DNA of 64,000 nucleotides from Otis tarda (Eukaryota; Chordata; Aves; Otidiformes; Otididae). Where the stretch lies: assembly GCA_026413225.1 (NCBI GenBank), contig CM048591.1:76186009-76250008 (forward strand), read 5' to 3'. The position numbers and the translations under genes were made by a program. A model generated the notes under the pieces. It did no database searches, was not told the DNA's origin, and worked only from the letters and a program-made list of their open reading frames with translations. The first letter of the stretch is position 1. Every line of letters begins with the position of its first letter. Positions 48,201 to 60,240 of the stretch are shown here, piece by piece.

Positions 48201-49290
48201 TGCATTCCTCTCAACATCAATTTTGCCCACAGCTTCGAAGCACAAAACCACTTCCATTGGGTGCTACTATAAACAGGAGGACATGTGATAAAGCATTAAC
48301 AAGCCATTTTGTGGCTCCTATCAGTTCTTCCCTAGACTTTTATTCTGTTTTAAAATTCATTAATATAAGCTTTTTTCCCTGTGCTGGTTCCACGCACATG
48401 TCTGCATGATCTACTTCCCTTTGTAGCCCAACTTAAACTTTACTTTTTCCTGCTGTAAACCCTGAGATCTTTTGTCTTCCGTATGTTTTCTATTGCATGT
48501 TTAATTACTTAAAAATCTTTAACTTCTCCTTCAGAAGGACTAAATCAGTTTCCCATCAGTATTCAAAAATTCAATTGCGAAATTAGAGTTTTTACCCACC
48601 TGTAAGAAACCCAAAGAAATAGGGACAAGGAAGAAAGATCAAACTGATGACAGAAGTGGAAAAAAAATTCCCCCTATAACAATCAAGAGAACAGCAAAAA
48701 AAGAGAAAAAAAAGTGAAAAAGTCACCCAGAATATATGACCATGTAAGCATGGGCACTCTTGCAGAAAACCTAGTCAGCAATCCAAAGCCATGGGAAATT
48801 TAAATTAGAGCTAAGGTCCACAATAGCAGAGAAATCTGTACAGATAAAAGGGCCTGCTCAGGGTGCAGGTATACTCAGTCTAGATCTCTTCAGATTTGCA
48901 AAGGAACTTTATTAGTTTTATTAATTTTTTTTTTCTTAAATAATCAAGAGATTTGAGTGTATCCACATTACACAGTAAAGAAGATTAATCTTCTTTTTCT
49001 TTAATCAAAATATCCATATGCATGTGCTGTATCATCCACATGGTAGGCGGATTCCCACTGCTTATCACCGCTCCAGGGTGCATTCGCTGTAGTAACTCAC
49101 ACACAAAACACACCTACTGCATTTAAGTAACGTTAAGATTCTAGCCAACGCAGGCAAGAAGAAAGCCCCCCAGATCACAGGAAAAGCCCGAGCATTCAGC
49201 AGGGCGCAGTTCTGAGGAAAGGAAGCTGACAGAACTTTTCGGCAGTGAATACACAAACCCACAAAAATCTAACTCAGTGACATCAGCCCC
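45263..49290. other. Intron-like DNA, no gene seen
   Basis: Mixed composition with no recognisable exon. It includes an alternating purine-pyrimidine segment at 46017-46070 and a small GC patch at about 46090-46170. No transposon or RNA gene was recognised. Confidence 0.55.
46017..46070 (+). repeat. AC/GT simple repeat, alternating purine-pyrimidine
   Basis: Bases 46017-46045 (29 bases, mostly CA repeat) and 46050-46070 (21 bases, ACGCGTGTGT type) are strictly alternating purine and pyrimidine, split by four bases. Such sequence can adopt Z-DNA under supercoiling. Confidence 0.8.
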
Positions 49291-49890
49291 CACTTTACAC
49301 GCAAGCGGCGTGACCCATCACCACTCCCTCGGTTTGTCCTTCTGAGCGGGGGGAGCGCGCAGCCCCCAGCCCTGCGCCTGGCTCTGCTCAGGAGAAGGGA
49401 CGCGACCGCGAGCCACGGGCAAGGCGCCGGTGCGGGCCTGGGCAGGCCCCTGGGCTCCCACCCTCTTCTGGAAGCCCCTCCATCCCCGAGCAGCAGAGCC
49501 GAGGGCTTCCGGCCCCGCTGCAGCTTCGCAGCCCGCGACAGACAGCGCAGCCCCACGTGCGCGGGCTGCCAGCCCAGCAAACACCGCTCCCAGCGCGGGC
49601 TCCTTCCAAACCTACAGCGAGACGTCTCTCCCGCGTGCTTTTCCATCAGCCGACCCCTCCAGCTGCCCAGTGGCGGCGCGTCGTTGGCACGACAGCTTCA
49701 CCGGGGGCTGAAGCCACCCCTTGAAAGGGGACGTGGGCCGCCGCCAATGTGAGACGGCCCACGGCCATCGCGGAGCAGCGGCCCACCAGCGGCCCACCAG
49801 CCTCCGCAGCCTTGAGCAGAGGCAGCAGCGAGTGGAGACGCAGGAATCTGCGTGCTGTGAGCTGCCAGGCAGAACTGCCCAGAAATAAAC
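49291..49890. other. GC-rich, CpG-containing block
   Basis: A second, weaker GC/CpG-rich block with overlapping proline- and alanine-rich frames on both strands (up to 125 codons, minus). Nothing in them is recognisable. It may be a minor CpG island. Confidence 0.45.
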
Positions 49891-52800
49891 CCTTGCTTTT
49901 GGGGGGCTTGGGGGCTGGGTTTTTTTGACATTAAAAGCACATACCATTAGGTATTAATAGTAAAAATACTTCAACTGCTAAACTACTTTTCACCAAGAAG
50001 TCTTTTTTACTTTTGAAAGCAACTTTTGCTGGAATGTAATTCAGCAATCCCACAATTCAGGCATCCATAAAGTACAGGAAAGTATGGCTCTTTAAATAGT
50101 TCTTCTGTGGCCTAACAAAATGAAAAAATTATTGCAGATATTTTTGTAGAAAAAGTTAAGTTGGTGCTACAAATATCAAGACTCTAGAACAAAAGCATAC
50201 TGTGCCTTGCTTGCAAGGATTGTGTTGAATACTAGCTGTCAAGGGAAAGGTTAAACTAAAGAAGAAAAGCAAAACTTACTGTACTTTTTGTCATTTTAGA
50301 AATCAGCTTACATCTTTTCGCCATTTAAAAATACACTGAGGGATCTGAATAGCAGCATAGAGAGAAAAAAAACCAGACGTGGTCAGATTTTTGAATAGTT
50401 CCTGTAGTACCAGCAAAGTTAAGAGAAAATTAAGTCTTACACCCAGAAGAAGCCATTTAAAACACCGACAGTTAACAAACGGTATTTCCTTTTTGAGCAT
50501 GGCTGATGGCGATAAAACAATAAGCTAAATTTACCAGACATTGCTATTTCTATTTTGACTCCATAAGCTGTAGTTACTGCTGCTGAATAGAAAATGCCTT
50601 CCTACATTATTTTGCAGGGAAGAGGCAAAAAAAAAAAGCTTTCAAATCCTTTTATTTCATTTTTGGCAGCTATTTTTTTAATGATTTTATTCACTAAGTG
50701 TTCTAATCTCTTTTTTTTCCTTCACTTTATAAATGTATTTTTATTATGGTTTCTTTCACTAAATGAGAAACTTGATTACTAAGGATGAAAATCAGTTCAT
50801 AGCAAGACCTCTAAACCTGGAAAACAAGATGGAAATGGATACCAAAATGGAAAGCTGAAAAAACTGCTTTTGAAATACTAGCTTGCACTTTATTTTATGT
50901 TAACGATTTCTTTTTTTACAGGGCAGTTTTACAGGAGAGTAAGAGTCAAAGTGGACACAAAATCCCATGCCTGAAGTGAAATGATTTGCCCCTTGGATAT
51001 GGGCTTCCTTTCGTAACTACTTTCAACAGAGATTAAAAATACTTGTATTTTACCAAGTTCCACAAGTCAGTCTGCTAGGAAACACAGAAATTACTTCACC
51101 TGTTCAGATAGCTAGACAATCATGTGATAAACAGATTTAAAAATATCTCAGAACACCCCACAAGCCTCAGCTGAGTTTTGTGCTTTCTGTTCTGAGCCTT
51201 CTGCTCTGCGTTTGTCTGAGGTTACCACCAGAGCCAAAGCTATACCAAGTATGGCTTCTACACAGCGTGGAACAAAGTGCTTGAATAAACGCACAGTGCA
51301 GTCCTTGGGACAGAGTCCCTCTGCGCCCCAGGGCTGGAGTAGGCACCAGCTAAACAGGCACCGCACCCCAACTGAAGACGAGTCGGTCCCTGGTCCTGGG
51401 GCTGCCGCTGGCAGAGGCAAGGGGCCCCGAGCAGCGGCCACGCTGAGCAGCACACATGGGAATTGCTCAAACTATCACACGCCATGTCACTGTCTGCAAA
51501 TGTCACGAAAACGTGCCCAGAACTGCTACGGAGGCTGCACGAGGGCATCCGATGAGGCTTGCAGGCTGGGGAGCAATGACCACAAAGGGGATTTGAACGT
51601 AACGCTCTTTCCTGGGACAGACCGATACGCAGTGGCTGTGACTTTTAAGAGCAACTTCTCACACCAGAAGCAGTATCTCTCGTGATGCTCTTGTAAAGCC
51701 TTACTACTGTGTTAATAAGAAAAAAATCAGAGCAGAGAAGAAAGCCACCATTCCCTCTGGGAGCCCAGCGGGGTACATATGTGCTGTTTTATAGAAACTT
51801 TGGATTCAAAACCACCCAGACACATTGCACTCCGCACACCTGCCGAGCCCAAAGTGCGATCACATTAGCTGGTTGTCTCCGAGGGATGTACTGGGTGGGC
51901 AAAGGATCAAACAGCGAGAAGATAAATTGTTTTTTGTACCCCTTAGTGGCCGGACATCAATGCTGCAGCTTTGAAAGTGGTCTTTCCAAAAGCCATGAGG
52001 AAAAAAAAGTGCAGAGATCAGGACTGGAGCTACACATAGGAGAGGAAATATATTAAAAGGAAGCTTTTAATGAAGGAATGGCTGAAAGACTTCCAACTAC
52101 AGGAGATTAACGTTCTTATCATATATACTCTTATTGCAAAGTGGAGGAAGGGGGTGGGAGGGGAGGACTCTCTGACACTGAAAAAGAATTCAGTACATTT
52201 AGTACATGGTACAGTTTGTAACGATTCTCTCTGCACACTTTCTTCTGGACTCTAAACCTCTAAAAAATCAGGTAAATCACAGCAAAGACCTAAATTTGCC
52301 AAAACAGCAATTTTTTAAATGCCACGTGAAGCAGGTAGGACCCTTTTTGCAAAGTAACAAGCAGCAGCAGCGCACACTTTTCCAAATGCCGTGCAGGGAA
52401 ACCCAGAGACCACCAGGTCAGGGCAAGTAACACACACAGGTGCGTGGTCACTGTCTGTCAGCTTGGCTGACCGTCTGTAGTTCCAGTGCCTGATGCACTT
52501 CCAAGCTATGCACAATGTCACTACAGGATAACAAAGTCAGTCAGCAGGGCCAGAGTCACGACAGGCACGGTAAGTGCTTTCCCTGATACCCTTCTATGTG
52601 AAACAAGAAAGCCAGTACCCATCTTCATATGAAATATGAATAATGAAGGGTTGCCAATCTGCTGTATTTGCTGAGAAGCCAGCAGATGCATGAGCAAAAG
52701 CTGGATTTTACAGAAATGCGGGGACACACGCGGTTTTGCTTAATGTGGTATTAGACAAGGAAAAATAGAAAGTGAAAGGCTTCTAAAGCCATTCGGAAAG

Positions 52801-55800
52801 AGGGCAGAAAGGGAGGAAAAGTTTTCAGCTGTGTACTGAGCAGCAGTGTTTGTGGACCAGCTGTAACCTTCCAGATGTCAGCTGAAGACAGAAGGGTACA
52901 GGTGAGTCTTGATTGACCATCAGGAACCAGAGCTCATTTCCCAAGGCAAAGGGGCATCTCTTTGTGTCACAGCAGACGGTGGTGACTGAGGCTAGAAGGC
53001 TGCATGGGGAGAAGGCTCTCTGCACTGGGGGCATCAGGAAAGCTTATTTGTTTATAGAGAGTATTAAAAATAATAAGGCTGTTAGACGAGAGCAGGGCAG
53101 GCAAGTAAGATGCAGATGAGTTAACAGAAGGAGGAGATATGCCTGATTCCTTTCCTTGAGGGGTTATTTCTGACTCCAGTGGAACCTCAGCATCTCTATT
53201 TCAGGGATATAGACGTGAAAACAGATTCATCAAATGACTGACAAAACCAGCTACTCTCATAGTCAAAGAATCATTCACATTTCAGTTCCCTGTTTAATGT
53301 GAAGCAAACTGGACACGAGACACAGCACCACGCTGTCACGGCAGGTCTATCCCATTTACACAGTGACAGGCAGTTCTGGGGGAGAAGGGAAAGGGCAAGG
53401 CTTCACCAGTCACTTCACTCTACGTCCATCCTCACTGATCCTACAAGCCCTAAAATAGTGATTTACTTAATGTGTAGTCACCTAAATATTTGATCATATT
53501 CTTCAGAAACCCTGAAAATAGAACTGTGCATGTCTCAAAATAATTTAAATTAATTAGCAGAGAATATCTTCGAGATGATAAATTGCCAACACACATTTTT
53601 AAAATGCCTTTCTTCCTTCAGATTTAAAATTTTTATGTTTATGTTTCAGCAAAGGAGCCCTTCATAGTCTATAGAGCCGGAGATACAACGCTGTGTAAGC
53701 TCCACGAACAAATTATGGTTACTTTACATTAGGAAGATTTATGGCTTTGGTTCCCTCTAACTGTTTTGATGCTGTTCGGGCTTTTCACTACGTGCACACA
53801 TACACACCACCAATTTATTTCAAGCCTGTGTCTTTGCATCCCCATCACTATACATATTAGAAATAGAGCAGCTGAACCAAGCTTTGTGTGCTGGAGCTAC
53901 CTGAATAACATTCACTGGAATTTGGGAGGCAGTGGAGAACCAGCGGTTTGACCAGAGCCCAGCCCTGCGGACCCCTCTCCACCTCAGGTGTGTGCCTGTG
54001 CCAGGGCCAGCACCAGGGCACGGGGCTCTGCTCTGCCCACTGCAGATCCAAACGGATCAGCATTAACTCCTTCACAGCCGGAAGAAACGCGCAACGGGTA
54101 GGTCTTTCTGCAAAGCCATACATACACAGAAAGACAACAGCTAAAATGAAGAGAGAGTGTGTGTACAGCTAGCACCTGCTCCCAAATGGCTTTGTGTGCC
54201 TGATGCATGTTCTGTACGTCCCACATCTGCTGGCACGAGGCTGCTTTTGGCAAAACTGCTACGGCTGTGAGGCAAGGCGCAAGAAGGGGTTTTGAGGAGG
54301 TTTGACATAGCCTTGAGAATAAAAATCAGAGTCGGAGAAGAACACTTATATTTATGAGCCTCTTGTGTAACTGTCTTTGACTTCTCATTCAAGCATCTCA
54401 AAAAATGTTTACATCGCCTACATTAAATAAAACAATTTTAGTTCTAACAGTATGAAAAATTAATACAGTGCAGGAAATTTCTGCTCCTGTTACTTGCTTT
54501 GAACGTGGCTTGCTTACTGTCAACACCTATGAGTATGTATATGAGTAAGAAATGTTATTCCATTTGTTACAAAAACACACGGTAAGTTAGTGAAACTGTT
54601 TCCTGACTTTAACCTCCCATAGTGATTTTTACAAGTCTGTCTTGGTTAGCACCGGCACACATTCTTTAGAAGAGCACAGAGAAAAAGATGTGAATTTTCA
54701 TTTTCACGTTACACCTAGTAAGCATAATCACTACGATAAATTAATTACAGAATACTTCCCAAAATGTGTATATGTAATTTTGAAATATGCTTGAAGTCTC
54801 AAGCACTGTTTAAACATTTTTCTGTCTTCTGTTTTCGGGGCAATCTTTAGCGCTACCATCAGCAATTTTGGTACATAAATCCAAGGAGATACACAGAGTA
54901 AACCAAACAAAAGAAACCTAACTCCAGGTCATTTGCCTGCCCAGCAGTTATGAGAAAAACAGACTCTGCCTAGAAAATGTAGTAACTGTGCTAGGCACAA
55001 ACCGCATCATTGTTACAGCAGTCACCACCACATGGCCCCAGACATTGCGCCCAAACAGGCAGAGTAATTTAGGAAAAAGACAAGCTAAGTAGCTTTCGTT
55101 TCAAAGAAGAGGACAGGATATGAAAATACAAAAAGAAAGTTATTAATGAAATTTAGCAACTTCAAGTTCAAATTCTTAGAAACTGCATTTTAAAAGATTT
55201 ACAGGGAGGAAAAAAATACATAAATTCCAAAGATAACATGGCTGCTGGGGTTCTGGCATGGCAACTGAACGCTCTGCCACTCTTCTGGCACCGCACTGCG
55301 AATAGGGAAAGCATCTCTTAAATCTCCGAGGCTTGGGCAAGCACACCGGCGTCTTTAATCAACCACCTGAGATCGAGTGCACACTATGGTCTGTTTAGCA
55401 ATGCCCTATGGACAGCTCTGCAAACGCATACACAAGAACAACGCTAAGCAAAAAGTTATTTAACATTTACGGGAAAGAAACAGGTGTTTTACCAGAGAAG
55501 AAGGCAAAGACAATTTCTCAGCTTTCTCCTCTCAAACAGCTTAGTAGCAGCATGTGAACCGCAGTGCTGCTTACACAGCCACCCTGAGGAAGAGCTTCAC
55601 GAGCGCCAGCCTGCAGATCAGTGCTGCAGAACATTCTGTTTCTCTACACCCAAACCCAAGTAATTTACATGTGCACCAAGTAAAATCATGGTTTTGCAAA
55701 GGTCCCCGGTGCGGCAGCTGATCTGGCTAGCCTTGCCAGGGAAGCAGCCCTTCCTCAGGCAGGGTTTCCCTCAGACTGGCAGGGGACGCTGTTCCTGGAA

Positions 55801-56846
55801 AAGATCTTTGTGGCCCAGGAAACCGGTGGGCAAGAACACAGCACAGCCGATCGTCTAACAGAGTTTTTAGTTGCTGGTGACAGGGTATGTATTACACAGC
55901 ATGATTCCTATAAAGGGGTATCTCAAATCCGTTGTGCTAACCGCCACATTTACTAACTTTCTGTGCAGTAACGTGGAGGAATATTTTGCAAAATACCAAA
56001 ATGTCAGATGTTATTCTTGGCGGCTGGGCATCTCTCTGCATTATTCAGTGCAGAATCCATACCAGAAGTTACAGTAAATTTTGGATCAACAGCCCAAACT
56101 GCCACACTCTTGAAGGTTACAGAATCGGCTTCTGGAAGGGGAACCAGCGCAGAAGGTTTCCCCTCTGTTCCTTGCCCTCTCCTGTTAAGTTCCTCCCTTT
56201 CCTGAGCTGTAACTTCTCTGGTCTGGCACACAGCAAAGCCTTAACAAGCACTAGTGTCTGCACTGCCGAGGGGCAATGAGGCAAGGCAGATAGGGGCAGG
56301 GGCAGAAATCCCATCACAGGAAAAGAGGAATGACACTGCACCTGGGGTTATGAGCGCAGATTACTTTCCTACTCTGTAGCACTTCTCAGAAAACTCTTCA
56401 TTGTTATACAGTTTCTATCTCTGATTTTCTTTAGTCCTCAAGCTGTGTTGTTTTCTACTTGCTTTGCTTACAATAAAAAAACGTTGTATTCCCTCTTTAT
56501 TTCATCCCTCCTATCTCCGCACTCTACCCCCCACCCCCAACTTCTTATATGCTCTTAGGAATACAAAACACACAGGAAAGTTGTAAAGTTCACAATGTTA
56601 ATCAGTCCGATACTACTTTTAAATTTCTGCCAGCAAAAATGCTGCCTTTCCATAGATAACACTACTGAAATAATGGTATTGCAATAGTATAAATAAGTGG
56701 CTATTTCCTTCCTCATAGTTTTGCACCCATCATTATGCACTCCAATTTGCTTTCTATCTCTCTTTTCAAACGTTGACATCAGTATTGTTGCAGATAAGTC
56801 CTCCTACATACAGAAGAATTAACAAGCGATTAAAAAAAGTACTAAC
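49891..56846 (-). other. Presumed first part of the ZCCHC7 intron after the coding exon
   Basis: On the minus strand this follows the GT donor at 56845-56846. It is AT-rich and contains no exon I can recognise. The next human exons encode the CCHC zinc knuckles, and I could not find their CXXC-G-H-C pattern here. Confidence 0.55.
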
Positions 56847-57535
56847 CTTCGCTGACAGGAGTTGCACAGCCTTCAACGTTCAACATTATATCTTTATCTC
56901 TGTCATCTGCACCCGCTCCCAAAAGCATCCAGGTCTCGACATGATCATTTTCAGATAGCAAGCTCTCCTCGTCCGAGCTATCATCTATTACCAACACATC
57001 TTGGATGGCATGAGCTCCAGCAGAACTAACTGGGCTAAGCTTCCCGCTAGCACGTCTCCTTTGCCTTGAAATGTCTGTGCCTGATCCAGCAGGATACAGG
57101 GTATTATATCCAGCAGCTTCGGCATGATTTGGTGTGGAAGATCCTGGAGGGATGCGTATTTTACCTTGAGCTAAAAAGCTTTTTGACTTCTTTGCTTTGC
57201 TTTTGTAAACACTGTCTTCATCTGGTGTATCAGACAAGACGATGATCTCAGGGTCATCTAAAACCTGAACACCATGATCAATTAATTCAGTGATTTCCTT
57301 GTCTTCATCCTGTGCCTGAGTTAGAACTGAACTATGACCCGTGACTCCTGCAACATCAGCTTCTTCATCCATTTCCAACACGCTGACTTCTCCAAGATTT
57401 TGGGAATAGTGAATCTGGCTGTAGAGATGGAATTCCACCTCACTATCAACACTCTGCTCGCTGGATGACTCCTCATGATAAAGTTCATCTTCATATACTT
57501 CAGTACCCTCGTCATCTTCATAGCCAACAAACATT
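56847..57535 (-). CDS. ZCCHC7: ZCCHC7 first coding exon (N-terminal 229 codons)
   Basis: ZCCHC7 is the vertebrate counterpart of yeast Air1/Air2, the zinc-knuckle RNA-binding subunit of the nuclear TRAMP complex, which works with the MTR4 helicase and a non-canonical poly(A) polymerase to feed aberrant RNA to the exosome in the nucleolus. The exon has an acceptor (TTTGCTTTCCAG, AG at 57536-57537), then one base, then ATG at 57532-57534. It ends at 56847 before a GT donor (GAAG/GTTAGT), splitting a glycine codon in phase 1. The recognised mammalian landmarks are an acidic start with EDELYHEESSSEQSVD, SEVEFHLYSQIHYSQ (residues 31-45), a SUMO-interacting-like IIVLSD (97-102), VLVIDDSSDEES (180-191) and WMLLG (202-206). 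Basic KSKAKKSKS (111-119) may be a nuclear signal. The zinc knuckles belong to later exons outside what I can see. Gene identity is from recognition of the N-terminal pattern. Confidence 0.9.
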
Positions 57536-57872
57536 CTGGAAAGCAAATAGTCTGTACCTATGAAAAACCAAAAGGTTATATCAGAAGGGTCATGAATGTA
57601 TGCCCAAAACCATCTTTCAAATGATACTTTTGGTCTTTCTGAAATGGCTAAGGTTAGTCACAGAGCTCTGCATACAGAAGACAAAACCTGAGCAGACTTA
57701 ACAGCTACAGCCGTCGATGCTCAAATCCGTAACAGCAAAAGCTCCTTAAGGGTGCATCTTGTTTAATCTTAACAACTACTTTAACCTCAACTACTTTGGC
57801 TTCTGAAAGTTGTACTTCATGTGCCCTCAGCTTCCACAGCTCCTCTCCATCCTAGGTTCAAAACCAGGGTAC
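57536..57872 (-). other. Short presumed intron upstream of the ZCCHC7 coding exon
   Basis: This is bounded on the minus strand by GTACCC at its start (57872) and TTTGCTTTCCAG at its end. It would be a 337-base intron if the 57873-57989 segment is a real exon. No other feature was seen; an ATTAAA is present on the minus strand near 57760. Confidence 0.35.
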
Positions 57873-57989
57873 CTGCATGGATCGGGAAGCAAATCAGTGT
57901 CTGAATCCAAGTTTTGATCATTTTGCCAACTACTATTAATTCTGGGCACTTTGCAACTTGTTTTACTAAGTAACATCTTACGTATACAC
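57873..57989 (-). other. Candidate alternative exon upstream of ZCCHC7 coding exon (117 nt)
   Basis: On the minus strand a good pyrimidine tract and acceptor (CCTGCCCTTTCAG) precede 57989, and the segment ends at CCATGCAG before a GTACCC donor. It is 117 bases, a multiple of three, and open in the frame IRKMLLSKTSCK...DTDLLPDPC. Spliced to the ZCCHC7 exon it keeps the ZCCHC7 frame, and an internal ATG at 57974-57976 (A at -3) would add 35 residues before the normal methionine. The frame match has a one in three chance of being accidental, so an untranslated exon or a pseudo-exon is also possible. Confidence 0.35.
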
Positions 57990-58161
57990 CTGAAAGGGCA
58001 GGGAAGGAACATTCAGCAATGTTTCACAGAAGTAACTTGCTGCCTCTCTACACTTCGGCTGCAGAATCACCTGGACTGGTCCTTCAGAATGTAACCCTGT
58101 GATGAGACGCGCTAGGGCTATGATACAGAAGCACCCAGACGCACTCTGCACAAGCTCAGGG
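57982..58161 (-). other. Candidate exon upstream of ZCCHC7 coding exon (180 nt)
   Basis: On the minus strand a strong acceptor (TTTTTGTGCTACCTTCAG) precedes 58161 and a consensus donor (TATAC/GTAAGA) follows 57982. The 180 bases are open, with protein-like content (PELVQSASGCFCIIALARL and so on) but no ATG. Both ends are phase 2, so it too would splice in frame onto the ZCCHC7 exon. It overlaps the 117-base candidate by eight bases, so the two would be mutually exclusive. If not spliced, its frame ends at a TAA directly after the donor position, so it could equally be a last exon of something else. I do not recognise the protein. Confidence 0.35.
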
Positions 58162-58487
58162 CTGAAGGTAGCACAAAAAGAAGAATAGTAAAGGTAGTAT
58201 ACAAATCTGCAGCCTTCATACAAACCAACATGTCACATTGTCCCACCAGGACTGATGAACTGAGTTACAATGCCATGGAAGTGCAACTACGATGCTCTTG
58301 GACCTGAGGGAGGCACACCTGCAAGCAGTGTCTGCCCAGCTCACTGTCAGCTAGGACATCTCTGTACTGCCACCAGCTAAGCAGTAATTACGTACAACCC
58401 TTAATGGCCTTTTTGGTGGATTTAGGACTAAAGCCCCAATTCCCCTTCTCATGCACTCAGCAATACTGCTTTTTAAACAAATACCCT
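58162..58487. other. Unassigned sequence before the CR1 fragment
   Basis: A little over 300 bases between the candidate exon and the CR1 fragment. Nothing was recognised; part may be an older, more decayed CR1 segment. Confidence 0.4.
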
Positions 58488-59310
58488 GTAAGCGCTGTCT
58501 GATGGAACAGAGTGCACCCTCAGCACGTTTGCAGGTGATGCAAAACTGGGAGGAGTGGCTGATACACCAGATGGTCGTGCTTCCTTTCAGAGGTACCTCA
58601 GCGGGCTGGAGAAGTGGGCAGAGAGGATCCTCATGAAGGTCAACGAAGGTAAATGACAAGTCCTGCCCCTGGGAAGGAGACGGGCTGGGGGCCCCCTGCC
58701 TGGAAAGTGGGTTTGCGAAAAAGGACCAGGGGATGGGAAATGTTGCCCATAAGCCAATACACTTTGGGGACAAAAAGCATCTTGGGTTCCTGAAGAACAT
58801 CGCCAGCAGGGTGAGGGAGGTTATCCTCCCTCTCTAGTCAGCGCTCACAGAACCACATCTGGAGTGCTGTGTACAGCTCTGGCCTCTCCAGTAATGGAAA
58901 AGATGGGCATACTGGAGTGAGTGCGGCGAACAACCACTAAAACGACTGATGGGCTGGAGCATCTGTCACGTGAGGCCAGGCTGAGACAGCCGGGTCTGTT
59001 CATCCTCAAGAAGAGGAGGCTCTGGGGGATCTTATCAATGTACATAAGTACCTGATGGGAGGGAGGAGTAAATAACGCAGAGACAGGCTCTTCCAAGTAG
59101 TGTCCAGCAACATGATGAGACACAAAATATAAAATACAGGAAATTCCATTCAAACATAGGAACAGAAAGGCTGTGGAGCCTCCATCCTTGAAGATGTTCA
59201 AAATCGTGGACATGACGCTGAGCAAACTGCTCTAGGTCACCCTGCTCTGAGTCAATGCACTGGACGAGACAATGACCAGAGGTTTCTTCCAATCTCAACT
59301 ATCCTGCGAT
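58488..59310 (+). mobile_element. CR1 LINE, 5'-truncated 3' end
   Basis: The plus strand carries the end of a chicken-repeat-1 type non-LTR retrotransposon. The conceptual frame shows the family's C-terminal pattern (GGVADTPDGRASFQRYL, then GLEKWAERILMK), which belongs to the reverse-transcriptase ORF2 tail. It then decays through several stops and deletions. The 3' end has the familiar CR1 closing (TTCTTCCAATCTCAACTAT and a single degraded octamer) at about 59281-59310. CR1 copies are normally 5'-truncated and lack target duplications, as here. The start is approximate. The copy is clearly old. Confidence 0.85.
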
Positions 59311-59399
59311 CTCAACCCAACGGTGAGTGTCTCCAGAGTTCCCTACCTACTCCCAAAGGCATTCTGAACTTACTTTGCCTAATTCATGGGACACGTTTT

Positions 59400-59670
59400 C
59401 TCATTGTGTGGCAGGTACACCAGCTGAACCTAGGAAGCTTCCAGTACCATGTGGCTGTTGTAAAGTTGAGTCTTCAGCCAGTGAGAATCTGACTGCAGAT
59501 CAGATTGGCCTGGGGTATAAATGGAGCTCTGCCGAAGGGCGAGCTGGAGCCAGTCCTCTTCGGAGCAGCAGCTCTGCAGCCAGTGACTCTCCCCTTAGGT
59601 TGGGACACCGCCTAAGGAAACTCCTTGAGGCTGAGAGCCCTCCCTTTGGGAAGGAGTGATTGTGCATTTG
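59400..59670 (+). repeat. LTR-like fragment with TATA box
   Basis: Between the CR1 end and the next LTR lies a promoter-like segment: TGGGGTATAAATGGAGCTCT (TATAAA at 59516-59521), followed by a GC-balanced, CAGCAGCTCTGCAG-rich stretch and then CTAAGGAAACTCCTTGAG, an imperfect stem. This arrangement looks like the U3/R part of a retroviral LTR. The edges are not certain and I could not name the family. Confidence 0.4.
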
Positions 59671-59849
59671 AGATCATGTTCTGGTTTTGTTTAGTGAGGG
59701 GGGGGCCTAAGGTGGCAGCTTCTGTAGGAACCTGCTGGAAGTTTCCCCTTTGTTCGGTGGACTTGGCCGGGCCTAGGGCGGACCCGCTGCTGGCCAAGGC
59801 CGAGCCAATTGGTAGCAGAATGTCCCGTGATAATGCCTCTGCGATAACG

Positions 59850-59857
59850 TATTTAAG
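59850..59857 (+). promoter_or_regulatory. TATA-like box of the solo LTR
   Basis: TATTTAAG lies about 175 bases into the LTR, close to the position of the TATA in the LTR at 4317-4768. It would direct plus-strand transcription, antisense to ZCCHC7. Confidence 0.45.
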
Positions 59858-60240
59858 AAGGGGAAAACAGAAAAAAAAAGAGAAGAGGTGACGTGAAGGA
59901 GCTGAGCCAGGGCAGAGAGGGGGAGGCGCGAGCCTTGTGGGCCTTGCAGGCCTCACCCTCTGGCCTCCCGCTGGGCAGCCGACTGGGCCCAACTCAGTCC
60001 GGCCTGGCTGCAAGAAGTGGAGAGGAGATGAGAAGTGAATACGATCTGAAGAGATTCTGAGAGGCATCTGTCTGCCTGCTGTGAAGAACTTTTCTTGTGA
60101 GAGGAACGGCTGCAGACACCAAGGGCAGTGCAGAAGGAGGGGGAGCAGTAATGCAGCTCCTGGCCAGGATTCCCCTGCAGCCTGTGGTGATGGCCATGGT
60201 GAGGCCGGCTGTGCCCTTGCAGCCTGGAGACCCCACGGAG

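Noticed and set aside
4769-56846. Later ZCCHC7 exons with CCHC zinc knuckles
   Set aside because: I looked for minus-strand CXXC...GH...C patterns with flanking splice sites and found none I could support; they are probably further left, outside the window.
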